Origin: an uncultured Sphingomonas sp.
GTDB lineage: Bacteria; Pseudomonadota; Alphaproteobacteria; Sphingomonadales; Sphingomonadaceae
Length of the DNA stretch: 64,000 nucleotides
Direction: 5' to 3'
Assembly (NCBI GenBank): GCA_913776045.1
Contig: CAJYOI010000003.1
Location: forward strand, 1 to 64,000
A program made the translations under genes and the position numbers. Of this stretch, positions 34,136-42,984 are shown one piece after another (the first letter of the stretch is position 1; each line of letters starts with the position of its first letter). The notes beneath the pieces are model-generated. The model was not told where the DNA came from and ran no database searches. It saw only the letters and a list, made by a program, of their open reading frames with translations.

Positions 34136-34768
34136 GTGTTGATGACGATGATGGGCGGTCTGGCACTCGTGCCGGCCGTGACGGTGTCGACGCGCGACCT
34201 GCGCGTGCGAGATCTGGTCCGCGGCGCCAGCGCGGCGACGGCCGATCTGGTCGTGCTGCGCATCGGCGACCGCGCCGTTCCGACAAGACTGCCGGCGGAT
34301 ACGGTGGTCGCGCTGCTGCGGCGTCGCGTCCCGGGCCTGCACGTCGCCCCGACGCTTGGAGACGTTACGATTTGGTACCGGCCGTTGGCGCCGACGAACG
34401 CGATGGCGAGCACCTGCGCAACGGCCGCGCGAGATCTGCCGGTCGGTACGCCGCTATCTTCGGACGACGTGATTCGCGTGCCGTGTTCGGGCGCGGGATC
34501 GGGGTCGCTGCGTTACGATGCCCGCAATCGAATGAATGTCGTCCGCGCGCCCGTTGCGGCGGGCGATTATCTGGGTGCGGTAAATGTGCCGGCGCGAAAG
34601 GCCGTCGCTGCTGGCACGGCATTGACCCTGCGCGCGACCGTCGGGCCCGTCCGGATTGAGCGGCGGGTTACGACCCTGCAGCCGGGGCGTTCGGGCGGCC
34701 GGGTCTTCGTACGCGATGACGGTGGCGCGGTTACGTCCATGCCGCTGCTGCTGGAGGACGCACGATGA
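34136..34768 (+). CDS. flgA: P-ring assembly chaperone FlgA
   Basis: 210 aa. Short hydrophobic leader, then a SAF-domain-bearing FlgA: TAARDLPVGTPLSSDDVIRV and RAPVAAGDYLGAVNVPARKA, with GTALTLRATVGPVRIERRV near the end. Periplasmic chaperone of P-ring protein FlgI. The GTG start at 34136 has GGGGAGA nearby; ATG 34142 and GTG 34118 are alternatives. It overlaps flgH by four bases. Confidence 0.8.
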   Translation: MLMTMMGGLALVPAVTVSTRDLRVRDLVRGASAATADLVVLRIGDRAVPTRLPADTVVALLRRRVPGLHVAPTLGDVTIWYRPLAPTNAMASTCATAARDLPVGTPLSSDDVIRVPCSGAGSGSLRYDARNRMNVVRAPVAAGDYLGAVNVPARKAVAAGTALTLRATVGPVRIERRVTTLQPGRSGGRVFVRDDGGAVTSMPLLLEDAR

Positions 34769-35319
34769 GCATCGTCATCGTCGCGGCAGTGCTCGCGGCC
34801 GTCCCGGACGACCTCTACCGTCGCGGCAATTGGGCGGCGCTCGCCGCCGATCGCCGGGCGAGCGAGATCGGCGACGCGTTGATCGTTACCATCTTCCAGG
34901 CCGCGGAATCCTCCCGCACCGCGCAGAATCTGTCACGCAAGGCGACCGACGCGTCGGCCGGCCTGCGCGCTGACGGCATCGCAGAGAGCGGCACCGCGAG
35001 CTTTGGTGGCGGCTTTACCGGCCGCGGAGAGTCGCGACGATCGGAACGGCTGGTCGCACAGCTGAGCGTCACCGTGACCGGCATATTGCCCAACGGCGAC
35101 CTGCTGGTCGCCGGCCGCCAGCGGATGCGGGTCAACGGCGAGCAGACCGACATCGGTGTGCGCGGGCGGATCCGCACGATCGATATCGCGCCCGACAACA
35201 GCGTGCTGTCGACCCGCATCGCCGATGCCGAGATCGATTACGGCGGTCGCGGCTTCGTGTCGCGCAGCGCCAGGCCGGGCATCATCAACCGCCTGTTCGG
35301 CCTGCTCGGGCTCGGCTGA
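34765..35319 (+). CDS. flgH: Flagellar L-ring protein FlgH, without lipobox
   Basis: 184 aa. Family blocks: GNWAALAADRRASEIGDALI (the SL..D.RA...GD block), LVAQLSVTVTGILPNGDLLV, then QRMRVNGEQTDIGVRGRIRT and a C-terminal DYGGRGFVSRSARPGI. L-ring of the outer membrane. Oddity: FlgH is normally a lipoprotein, but this one has no cysteine anywhere; the N-terminus MSIVIVAAVLAAVPDD is short and hydrophobic. Overlaps flgA and flgI. Confidence 0.9.
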   Translation: MSIVIVAAVLAAVPDDLYRRGNWAALAADRRASEIGDALIVTIFQAAESSRTAQNLSRKATDASAGLRADGIAESGTASFGGGFTGRGESRRSERLVAQLSVTVTGILPNGDLLVAGRQRMRVNGEQTDIGVRGRIRTIDIAPDNSVLSTRIADAEIDYGGRGFVSRSARPGIINRLFGLLGLG

Positions 35320-36422
35320 TGCGCTGGTTGTTCGCTCTCGCGCTCCTGGTCGCGCCGGTTGCCGCTCAAGCGCAGGACGTGCCGCTCCGCGCGCTTGGCC
35401 GGTTCGACGGCTGGCGCGAAAACGCGCTGGTCGGCTATGGCTTGGTCGTCGGTCTGTCGGGATCGGGCGACACGCGCCGCAGTATCGTCACCCGCCAGGC
35501 GCTGCGCAATGTGCTGGGGCGCCTGGGTACGACGGTCGGCGACGATCAGATCAGCAGCCGCAACGTCGCGATCGTCATGGTGACGGCGGTGCTGCCGGCG
35601 TCGGCCAATGTCGGCGACCGGATCGACGCGACCATATCGTCGATCGGCGATGCGCGCAGCCTGGCCGGCGGCACGCTGGTGATGACGCCGCTACTGGGCC
35701 CGGATCAGCGGTCCTATGCGCTGGCGCAGGGTCCGTTGCTGGTTGGCGGGTATCGCTTCGACAGCGACCTGAATCGCGAACAGCGCAATTATCCGACGAC
35801 CGCCATCCTGCAGGGCGGCGCGACGATCGAGTCAGCGGTCGACAGTTCGGTGCTGAAGAACGGCAACGAGATCGGCTTCTTCCTGTCCGACCCAAGCTTC
35901 GCCACGGCGCAGGCGATCGCGACACGCATTTCCCAGCGCTTTGGGGCGGGCACGGCATGGGCGAAGAACGCCGATGAAGTGCGGGTGCGTTATGCGGGCG
36001 CGCCAGGCGGACTGATCGGCTTCGTCGCGGATCTGGAGCGAGTGACGGTCCAGCCGGCGACATCGCTGCGCGTCGTCATCAACGAACGCACCGGCACCGT
36101 CGTCGCGGGCGGCGACGTTACCATCTCCAGCGTCGTCATCGCCCAGGGCGACATCAAGGTCTCGGTCGTCGCCGATCGCACCGCATCGCAGCCCGGCTTC
36201 GTCTCGGGCTTCGCCAGCGACGTCGCCAGCCTGGTCGTCACCAACACCAAGCTGTCGGTCGATCAGGGCAGCGTGGACAAGACCTTCCGCTTCCCCAGCA
36301 CCACCATCGCCGATCTGGTCCAGGGCCTGTCGAACGCAAAGGTCGATACGCATCGGGTGATCGGTATCCTCCAGGCCATCAAGGCGGCAGGCGCGCTGCA
36401 TGCCGACCTCGTCATTCGATAG
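35319..36422 (+). CDS. flgI: Flagellar P-ring protein FlgI
   Basis: 367 aa. Cleavable signal (LLVAPVAAQAQD), then ENALVGYGLVVGLSGSGDTR, NVAIVMVTAVLPASANVGDR with the following ISSIGDARSLAGGTLVMTPL, and late SVDKTFRFPSTTIADLVQGL with AIKAAGALHADLVI. Essentially full length, forms the periplasmic P-ring. Overlaps the flgH stop by one base. Confidence 0.95.
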   Translation: MRWLFALALLVAPVAAQAQDVPLRALGRFDGWRENALVGYGLVVGLSGSGDTRRSIVTRQALRNVLGRLGTTVGDDQISSRNVAIVMVTAVLPASANVGDRIDATISSIGDARSLAGGTLVMTPLLGPDQRSYALAQGPLLVGGYRFDSDLNREQRNYPTTAILQGGATIESAVDSSVLKNGNEIGFFLSDPSFATAQAIATRISQRFGAGTAWAKNADEVRVRYAGAPGGLIGFVADLERVTVQPATSLRVVINERTGTVVAGGDVTISSVVIAQGDIKVSVVADRTASQPGFVSGFASDVASLVVTNTKLSVDQGSVDKTFRFPSTTIADLVQGLSNAKVDTHRVIGILQAIKAAGALHADLVIR

Positions 36423-36432
36423 GAGCCGCGCT

Positions 36433-36777
36433 TTGGACGCTCTAACCCCCTTGCTGATCGCCAAGGCGCTCGACGGTCTGACCGCGCGGGCCGAAGCGAC
36501 GGCGGTCAACATCGCCAACGCCAATTCGCCCGGATACCGGCCGTTGAAGGTCGATTTCGAGGGGCGCCTACGTGCGGCGGCGGGCGTCGGCGCGGCGGCG
36601 ATCGATGCGGTTCGCCCCGACGTCACGACGCTCGCCCCGACGCGCCTTGCGCCCGACATGCGGCTCGATCTGGAACTGGCGACGGCGTCGCAGACGTCGA
36701 TGCGCTACGCCGCGCTGATCGACCTGCTGGGCCGCGAAATGGCGATAAGCCGCGCCGCGCTCGCTGGAGGACGCTGA
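36433..36777 (+). CDS. flgB: Flagellar rod protein FlgB
   Basis: 114 aa. FlgB-type rod subunit: LDALTPLLIAKALDGLTARA and TAVNIANANSPGYRPLKVDF. Short compared with the usual 130 or so. The start is taken as TTG 36433 because AGGAG sits 8 bases ahead; the ATG at 36400 lies inside flgI and would add 11 residues. In the order flgB-flgC-fliE, the proximal rod set. Confidence 0.8.
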   Translation: MDALTPLLIAKALDGLTARAEATAVNIANANSPGYRPLKVDFEGRLRAAAGVGAAAIDAVRPDVTTLAPTRLAPDMRLDLELATASQTSMRYAALIDLLGREMAISRAALAGGR

Positions 36778-36780
36778 GCC

Positions 36781-37200
36781 ATGCGCGCGAGTGAGATCAG
36801 TCGCACCGGCCTGGACGTCGAGTGGCAGCGGTTACAGGTGATCGCTGAAAATCTGGCGAACGTCAGCACCAGTCGCACGGTTTCGGGCCAGCCCTATCGC
36901 CCGATGCGCCTGTTGTCGGGGCCGGCCGCTGCCGACTTTCGCGGCAGCCTGGGCACCAATGTCGCCCACGGTGTCGCCGTGATGGGGCTGGAGCCGGTCG
37001 CCGGGGGCACGCGTCGTGTCCATGAACCCGGCCATCCGCACGCCGACGCCCAAGGCTTCGTGACCTATCCTGAAGTCGACCAGGCGGCCGAGATGGCGCT
37101 GATGATCCGCACCTCGCGCGCGTATGAGGCCAATCTGACGGCGATGGGGATTGCACAGCAGATGTACGCCCGTGCGCTCGACCTGGGGGCCAAGTCGTGA
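36781..37200 (+). CDS. flgC: Flagellar rod protein FlgC
   Basis: 139 aa. N-terminal rod motif WQRLQVIAENLANVSTSRTV, then HADAQGFVTYPEVDQAAEMA and the C-terminal MIRTSRAYEANLTAMGIAQQ with MYARALDLG, the FlgC pattern. Three bases after flgB; its TGA overlaps the fliE GTG start. Confidence 0.9.
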   Translation: MRASEISRTGLDVEWQRLQVIAENLANVSTSRTVSGQPYRPMRLLSGPAAADFRGSLGTNVAHGVAVMGLEPVAGGTRRVHEPGHPHADAQGFVTYPEVDQAAEMALMIRTSRAYEANLTAMGIAQQMYARALDLGAKS

Positions 37201-37514
37201 GCGCGGCGAGCATCTCCGCCATCGCCGCGGTCGGCACGCCGCCGCTCGCGCTGCCAATCACCGAGGTCGCTGCGCCTGCCGCCGCATCGCAGAACCAGAG
37301 CTTCGGGGCGCTGCTGATGCAAGGACTACAGGGCGTCGATGCGAAGCTCAACGCCGCCGACACCCTCGTCCGCCGCTTCGCGATCGACGATGACGTCCCG
37401 GTCCATCAGGTCACAATGGCGCTGGAGGAAGCCCGGCTGTCAGTCGAACTGGCGATGCAGGTCCGTGGAAGGCTCATCGAGAGCTACCGCGAACTCATGA
37501 ACATGCAGCTGTGA
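37197..37514 (+). CDS. fliE: Flagellar MS-ring/rod adaptor FliE
   Basis: 105 aa, GTG start. FliE family C-terminus: VHQVTMALEEARLSVELAMQ, then VRGRLIESYRELMNMQL. FliE joins MS ring to rod and is a first export substrate. Overlaps flgC and fliF by four bases each. Confidence 0.9.
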   Translation: MSAASISAIAAVGTPPLALPITEVAAPAAASQNQSFGALLMQGLQGVDAKLNAADTLVRRFAIDDDVPVHQVTMALEEARLSVELAMQVRGRLIESYRELMNMQL

Positions 37515-38773
37515 CGACCGCGCGCGCCTCTTTTGCGCCGTCGCGGCAGCTGATCATGCTCGGCGCCATGTTCGCCGTCGTGGCGGCGCTGCTGGCGGGG
37601 GCCTATTGGCTGTATCTGCGCCCCGGCTATGCGGTGCTGGTCGACGGCGTGCGCCAGCCCGAGGCGGCGTCGATCGTCGCCGAACTCGACAAGCGCGGCG
37701 TGCCCTATCAACTGCGCGACGGCGGCACCGCTATCCTTGTGCCCGCAGACCAGGCGGATGCGACCCGGCTCGCCATCGCCGGCTCGAACGCCGTCGCGAC
37801 GGGCCAGGTCGGGTTCGAACTGTTCAACAAATCCGACATGGGCCTCACCAACTTCGCGCAGAAGATCAATTACCAGCGCGCGTTACAGGGCGAACTGGTC
37901 CGCACCATCGTCCAGATGGACGGCGTCGAGTCCGCGCGCGTCCATCTGGCGCTGCCGGAAAAGGCGTTGTTCAGGGACGATCGCACCGCGCCGAGCGCCG
38001 CAGTCGCCGTCACGCTGAAGATAGGGCAGGTTTTCGATCCCGCACGCGTCAGCGGCATCCAGCGTCTCGTTGCGGCCTCGGTGCCGGACCTGGCTGCGGA
38101 CCATGTATCCGTGCTCGACGCGCGCGGGCAGGTCGTAAGTCGTGATGCGCCGGGTGCTGGGGCACCGGATACCGCCGACATGCCCGCGGCGATGGAAGAG
38201 CGCGCTGCGGTCGAGCGCTATTACCGGGCTCGTGCACGATCGGCGATCGAGAGCGTCCTGCCGACGACGAAATTTACGACCGCCGTCCTCGCGCTGCCCC
38301 GCGCGGCGCCTGCCGCGTATGACGACATCGACTGGCGGCCGGAAGGGGCGGGCGAGGGGCGCAACTATCGGCTTCGCGTGCGGATCGTGACCGCGACCAC
38401 ACTCGATCCCGCGCAGCAGGCGACGACTGGTGAGGCAGTGTCGACGACACTCGGCCTGCGGCCAAGTGAGGGCGACGAACTCGCGTTCGAGACGGGGCCG
38501 GTCACGACTCCGCCCGCCGCATCGCCATGGCCACGACCAGCCAGTGCGTCCGTGCCGGCAACGACGCCGACGGCGCCTGTCGAGCCGCACGAACCGCTCC
38601 CTTGGGCGTGGCTGGTAGCAGGTGTCGTCGCACTGGCGTGTGCGTTCGTCGTCTGGCGACGTCGGGGTGTTCGGCAGCAGCGACGCCTGGCGCCAGCCGA
38701 TCGCGATGCCTTCGTCCTGACCCTGCAACGCCAGCTCGCGCTGGCCGACGAGGGCGATCATGCTCCTCGCTGA
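37511..38773 (+). CDS. fliF: Flagellar MS-ring protein FliF (short)
   Basis: 420 aa, against about 550 in the usual protein. Membrane helix near residues 13-34 (QLIMLGAMFAVVAALLAGAY), RBM domains with FELFNKSDMGLTNFAQKINY, QRALQGELVRTIVQMDGVES and ARVHLALPEKALF, a second membrane helix near residue 360 (WAWLVAGVVALACAFVVW) and a tail DAFVLTLQRQLALADEGD. The shortening is in the periplasmic loop before the second helix, where a Pro/Ala-rich segment stands. GTG start. Confidence 0.92.
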   Translation: MTTARASFAPSRQLIMLGAMFAVVAALLAGAYWLYLRPGYAVLVDGVRQPEAASIVAELDKRGVPYQLRDGGTAILVPADQADATRLAIAGSNAVATGQVGFELFNKSDMGLTNFAQKINYQRALQGELVRTIVQMDGVESARVHLALPEKALFRDDRTAPSAAVAVTLKIGQVFDPARVSGIQRLVAASVPDLAADHVSVLDARGQVVSRDAPGAGAPDTADMPAAMEERAAVERYYRARARSAIESVLPTTKFTTAVLALPRAAPAAYDDIDWRPEGAGEGRNYRLRVRIVTATTLDPAQQATTGEAVSTTLGLRPSEGDELAFETGPVTTPPAASPWPRPASASVPATTPTAPVEPHEPLPWAWLVAGVVALACAFVVWRRRGVRQQRRLAPADRDAFVLTLQRQLALADEGDHAPR

Positions 38774-39092
38774 GGATCGTATCGACCTTCTCGTCGACCG
38801 CCTGCGCGGCATGACGCCGGCCGATCGCCGCGCGATCCTGGCGCGTCTGGCGCCGGGCGAGCGGAAGCGGATGGCGGCGTTGCTGGCCGGAGAACCCGAT
38901 GCAGAGCGCTGGTCCGCCGATCTGACCGATCGCATCACCGACCCGAGCGCACTGACCGAGGCGACACGGCGCGCCCTGACCCGGGCCGTTGCCGATAATC
39001 GCTCAAAGTCGGGTCGTTCGCTGGTCCCGATGGCTGAGCCGACGCCGTCGCTGCTCGATGCCGCCCGGCGCTGGCTGCGGGGGCAGCGATGA
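38760..39092 (+). CDS. 110-aa protein in the fliG position
   Basis: 110 aa, not recognised as a full family. It lies between fliF and fliH, exactly where fliG usually stands, overlapping fliF by 14 bases and fliH by four. The N-terminal half (RIDLLVDRLRGMTPADRRAI, then LARLAPGERKRMAALL) is a helical ARM-like pair resembling one FliG helix repeat; the rest is Arg-rich and ends in LLDAARRWLRGQR. It lacks the FliG N-terminal FliF-binding block, the EHPQ motif and the charged C-terminal stator-binding helices. A reduced FliG-like adaptor is possible; unrelated is also possible. Confidence 0.5.
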   Translation: MLLAEDRIDLLVDRLRGMTPADRRAILARLAPGERKRMAALLAGEPDAERWSADLTDRITDPSALTEATRRALTRAVADNRSKSGRSLVPMAEPTPSLLDAARRWLRGQR

Positions 39093-39739
39093 CCGCCGTC
39101 ATCAAGCGCCACAATTCGCATCATGCGGCGATCGGTCGGGCTGGCGTGTGCGCGGGCGACAAACCCGCGCCGTTGCCCGATCCTCTGCAGATCGAGTGCG
39201 AGCGGCTGACGACGCGCGTCGCCGATCTGGAGCGGCGGATCGTGACGGCTCAGGCCGCAGCGAAGCAGGCCAGCGATGCGGCACGAGCGGAGGGCTATGC
39301 TTCCGGGTTCGCCGCCGCGGATCGACGCGAAGACGATCGACTGGAAGCCCTGACCGCCGGGATCGCCGCCAGCCGCGCCGCTTTGAGCGATCGGCTCAAT
39401 GCCCTGGACGGTCTGGCCGCGGCACTCGCCCACGCGGCGCTGGCGAAGATGTTCGCCGCGCCCTGCCAAATGGCAGAGCAGGTCGTCGCGACGATCGCGC
39501 GCAATATCGATCTGCTGCGGGCGCAGGCAGCGCAGCGGATCGTCGTGAGCGCGCAGGATTTCGACACGCCCGACGCCGTCGTCGATCTCTGCAATGCCGG
39601 GGTCAGCGTCGAGATATCCGACGCGCTTGTCTCCGGCGAATGCCGCGCCGACTGCCGACTCGGCAGCATCGATCTCTCCGTTTCGCAGCAATGGGCGCAG
39701 GTCGCCGCGATGCTCGACGACATGGCGGGGGCGAGGTGA
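39089..39739 (+). CDS. fliH: FliH-like export ATPase regulator
   Basis: 216 aa. A long helical/coiled-coil centre (CERLTTRVADLERRIVTAQA with AAKQASDAARAEGYASGFAA), then a FliH/SctL-like C-terminus including RADCRLGSIDLSVSQQWAQV. Called by position directly before fliI and by pattern; sequence divergence is large. Binds and restrains FliI in known systems. Confidence 0.75.
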   Translation: MTAVIKRHNSHHAAIGRAGVCAGDKPAPLPDPLQIECERLTTRVADLERRIVTAQAAAKQASDAARAEGYASGFAAADRREDDRLEALTAGIAASRAALSDRLNALDGLAAALAHAALAKMFAAPCQMAEQVVATIARNIDLLRAQAAQRIVVSAQDFDTPDAVVDLCNAGVSVEISDALVSGECRADCRLGSIDLSVSQQWAQVAAMLDDMAGAR

Positions 39740-41040
39740 CGGCGCACCCGATGCTCTCCGCCATTGCGGACATGGTGCTGGTTCGCCCCGCCGGCATCGT
39801 CCGGCGGGTGACGCCCGGCCGGATCGAAGCGACCGGCCCGGCGGTAACGGTCGGTGACCTCTGCCGGATCGGATCGGCGGCGCGGCTGGCCGAAGTCGTC
39901 AGCGTCGATGCCGATGCGATCACGCTCGTGCCGCTTGACGACGGCAATCCGGTCCGGCTCGGCGATAGCATCGTCGCGGCCGATGGCGGCGGGGCGGCGC
40001 GCGTCGGCGACGCGTTCGCCGGGCGGGCGATCGACGCGCTGGGTCAGCCGATCGACGGCGCCGGGCCCATCGTCGCGGCCACGACATTGCCGATTCGCGG
40101 CACGCCGCCCGGTGTGCTTTCTCGCCAGGTGCCCCACACCGTCCTGCCGACCGGTGTGCGTGCGATCGACGGGCTGCTGACGCTCTGCCGTGGGCAGCGG
40201 ATCGGCGTGTTCGCAGCCAGCGGCATCGGCAAGACTAGCCTCATCGAACAGATGCTGCGCGGTACGCCGGCCGACCGGCGGATCCTGTGCCTGGTCGGTG
40301 AACGCGGCCGCGAGGTCGAAGGGTTCTGGCGCAGCATAGCCGAGCGCTCCGACCGCGACCGCTTCACCGTCGTCGCGGCTACGTCTGACGACAGCGCTGG
40401 GCTCCGGGCAAGAAGCGTTGCGACGGCGCTGTGCCTCGCCGAATATTGGCGCGATCGCGGCGAGCATGTGCTGCTGGTGATCGATTCGGTCACCCGGTTG
40501 GCGATGGCGCTACGCGAGATCGGGCTGGCGGGCGGCGAGCCGCCGACCGTGCGCGCCTATACCCCCAATGTCTTCGCGGCTTTGCCGCGCGTCGTCGAAC
40601 GCTGCGGCGCCGTCCTTGGCGGGGGCGCGATTACCGCGGTCATGACGGTGCTCGCCGAAAGCGACGAGGTCGACGATCCGATCGTCGAGACGATGAAGTC
40701 GCTGCTTGATGGCCATATCGTCCTGTCGCGCACGCTGGCGGAACGCGGGCATTTCCCGGCGATCGACGTTACCCGCAGCGTTAGCCGCCAGGCGTCGCGG
40801 CTGATGGCGCCGACCCACGCCGTCGCCGCCCGTGCGGTCGCCGCGCAGCTCGGCGTGTACGACGAAGCGCGCGTCATGATCGAAAGCGGAATCTATCAGG
40901 CCGGCACCACGCCCCAGATCGACGTGGCGATCGCCCAGCGTCCGGCGGTGCTCGCGTTCCTGCAGCAGCCCGAACACGAGGTCGTCGATTTCGACGCCGC
41001 AACGCGCGCACTCGCAGCCCTTGGAGCAGCCCGTGACTGA
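39736..41040 (+). CDS. fliI: Flagellar-type export ATPase FliI
   Basis: 434 aa, GTG start overlapping fliH. P-loop FAASGIGKTSLIEQMLRGT, catalytic Glu in LVGERGREVEGF, Walker B region HVLLVIDSVTRLAMALREIG and the family block ESDEVDDPIVETMKSLLDGH with IVLSRTLAERGHFPAID. RPTGVRAIDG-like VLPTGVRAIDGLLTLCRGQR is present. Energises substrate entry to the export gate. Overlaps fliJ by eight bases. Confidence 0.95.
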   Translation: MTAHPMLSAIADMVLVRPAGIVRRVTPGRIEATGPAVTVGDLCRIGSAARLAEVVSVDADAITLVPLDDGNPVRLGDSIVAADGGGAARVGDAFAGRAIDALGQPIDGAGPIVAATTLPIRGTPPGVLSRQVPHTVLPTGVRAIDGLLTLCRGQRIGVFAASGIGKTSLIEQMLRGTPADRRILCLVGERGREVEGFWRSIAERSDRDRFTVVAATSDDSAGLRARSVATALCLAEYWRDRGEHVLLVIDSVTRLAMALREIGLAGGEPPTVRAYTPNVFAALPRVVERCGAVLGGGAITAVMTVLAESDEVDDPIVETMKSLLDGHIVLSRTLAERGHFPAIDVTRSVSRQASRLMAPTHAVAARAVAAQLGVYDEARVMIESGIYQAGTTPQIDVAIAQRPAVLAFLQQPEHEVVDFDAATRALAALGAARD

Positions 41041-41476
41041 CCGGCATCGACGGGACCTGGCGGCCTGTGCCCGCATCCTGGCCGCCCGTCGGGGTGTCGC
41101 GCAGGGACATCACGCGACGGCCGCCGCCGCCGAGGCCGTCGCATCGCAAGCGGTCGCCGAGGCGCAGGAGGCGATTGACGACCGTGCAGCGGCGTGGCGG
41201 GCGCAGCTCGCCGGAGGCTTCGATCCCATCATCGGCAGTGCGTTGGCGGCCGACCTGATCGTCGCGACCGCGCGGATGGAAAAGGCGGTCGACGATCATG
41301 CCGAAGCCGTCGCCACGCGATGCCGAGCCGTACAGGCTTGGCGAGCAGAGGATGCTCGGTGCCGGATCGCCACCACGATTGTCGCACGGGCCGACAGATC
41401 GCGCACGCGACGGCGCGACGAGCGCAGCGCCGATGCTGCGACCGACCGCACGACGTTCCTGTGGAGTCGGTCATGA
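41033..41476 (+). CDS. fliJ: FliJ-like export chaperone
   Basis: 147 aa, GTG start. Almost entirely alpha-helical and Ala/Arg-rich (AAAAEAVASQAVAEAQEAID), as in the FliJ coiled coil; called mainly by position after fliI and by length. Its stop overlaps the next ATG (ATGA). Confidence 0.65.
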   Translation: MTDRHRRDLAACARILAARRGVAQGHHATAAAAEAVASQAVAEAQEAIDDRAAAWRAQLAGGFDPIIGSALAADLIVATARMEKAVDDHAEAVATRCRAVQAWRAEDARCRIATTIVARADRSRTRRRDERSADAATDRTTFLWSRS

Positions 41477-42537
41477 TTATCGGCACCGGCGAACCTGCGC
41501 CGTCGCACTTACCGCTGGCGATCCCGCCCGCCGCGATGCCGGATCAGACGGTCCCCGACGGCCTTCGCTTTGCCGAGGTGCTGGCGCACCGGATCGCCGC
41601 GCGCGCGCCTGATCCGCTGTCAGAGAAGGCGATGCCGGAGGCGTTTGAGATACCCGACGATCAGCCTGAACCTCGTCCTGTGCCGCAGTGCGTGTCTGCC
41701 GACGGGATCCCACCAGCGGCCACAGCCGCCAAAGTAGTCCTACCTGCGCCGATCGCAATCGATCCCGACCCCGTCACGCTGGTGCAAGCACCGCCTCGGA
41801 TCGAAAAGGCGATTACCACCGTTGCACCGGCGCCACCCGAGTCTGCGCCGTCACCCTCAATGCGCGCTCCGCTGCTCGAGCGGCCCGCACCGACGCCGAA
41901 GTTCGTGTCCGAGAAGTTCGTGTCCGAGAGGCCGTCCGCGCGAGCGACGGCGTTGCGCTTCAACGAGGACGGCTTCTTCGCGCGAACGGTCTTTCAAGAT
42001 CCCCCGCGGGCAGAAGCGCCGCCGGAATCGCCGGTGGCTTCTGTCGTGCAGTTACCTCTCGCGAGACAGGATGCCCCGGAAGGGCCATCCCTCAGTAATC
42101 GGCCGATCCAATCGCCACTGCGGCCCTTCAGCACCGCAGCGGCGCCGGTGCAGTCTACGCGTGCGTCGCCGACGTCGCCGACGTCGGAGCACGGGCGATC
42201 GAAGCCATCGGTTATCGCGCGGCCCGCCTTGGTAGCCGAGCCTGCCGGGACGGCGCCAAAGGTCGATACGCCCGAGACCATCGCGCCACTGCCACAAACC
42301 CGCCGCCGCGCCCCGTCACCGGCGACCACGGCCGCGTTCTCCCCGATAGCGATCGCCGTCCAGGACGTCGCCGGCGGCCTCGGTGTCGTCGCCCGCATCG
42401 GCGGGCTCAGCGAAGCCGAGCGGCTGCGCCTGTCCGACGACATCGCCCGGCTGCTCGCCCGCCACGGCTTCGTCGCCGCCGACATCAACATCGCGGCGCC
42501 CGTCGCCGCAGCCCGCCAGCGAAAGGGATTCGCCTGA
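41473..42537 (+). CDS. fliK: Pro-rich protein in the fliK position
   Basis: 354 aa. Mostly a disordered Pro/Ala/Ser-rich region; the C-terminal 70 or so residues are ordered (LGVVARIGGLSEAERLRLSD, then LLARHGFVAADINIAAPV), like the C-terminus of hook-length control proteins. No strong Flg_hook signature is seen, so the call rests on order (between fliJ and flgD) and composition. Overlaps flgD by one base. Confidence 0.6.
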   Translation: MIIGTGEPAPSHLPLAIPPAAMPDQTVPDGLRFAEVLAHRIAARAPDPLSEKAMPEAFEIPDDQPEPRPVPQCVSADGIPPAATAAKVVLPAPIAIDPDPVTLVQAPPRIEKAITTVAPAPPESAPSPSMRAPLLERPAPTPKFVSEKFVSERPSARATALRFNEDGFFARTVFQDPPRAEAPPESPVASVVQLPLARQDAPEGPSLSNRPIQSPLRPFSTAAAPVQSTRASPTSPTSEHGRSKPSVIARPALVAEPAGTAPKVDTPETIAPLPQTRRRAPSPATTAAFSPIAIAVQDVAGGLGVVARIGGLSEAERLRLSDDIARLLARHGFVAADINIAAPVAAARQRKGFA

Positions 42538-42983
42538 TGCAGACCGATGCGATCACGCCGACGAGTGGCATGTCGCCGCCTTCGAACACAAGCGCTGCGC
42601 AGACCGACGCGGCCAAGGCTTTCGGCCTCAGCTTCGATTCGCTGCTGAAGATCATCCTGACCCAGCTGACCTATCAGGATCCGCTGAAGCCGATGGACAA
42701 TTTCCAGTTCGTCTCGCAGCTCGCGCAATTCTCGCAGGTCCAGCAGGGACAGACGGCGAACGATCGGCTGCAGACCCTGGTGCGGGCGCAGGGCGCGAAC
42801 CAGGCGACCGGGTTGCTCGGCAAGCTGGTCGATGTGCCCGCCGGTGGGGCGACGATGACCGGCACCGTCACGGCAATCGCGTTCAACGACGGCGCCCCCA
42901 CCATCACCGTCGAAACCGACGACAATAAGACGATCAGCGGCATCGCGATCAGCAATGTTTCGCAAATTCGGGAGAAGAAGTGA
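42537..42983 (+). CDS. flgD: Hook capping protein FlgD (short)
   Basis: 148 aa. N-terminal FlgD motif SLLKIILTQLTYQDPLKPMD followed by NFQFVSQLAQFSQVQQGQ. The C-terminal half (GTVTAIAFNDGAPTITVETD) is a reduced beta domain; the usual FLN/Tudor parts are curtailed (typical FlgD is about 220 aa). Scaffold for hook assembly. Confidence 0.9.
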   Translation: MQTDAITPTSGMSPPSNTSAAQTDAAKAFGLSFDSLLKIILTQLTYQDPLKPMDNFQFVSQLAQFSQVQQGQTANDRLQTLVRAQGANQATGLLGKLVDVPAGGATMTGTVTAIAFNDGAPTITVETDDNKTISGIAISNVSQIREKK

Positions 42984-42984
42984 G

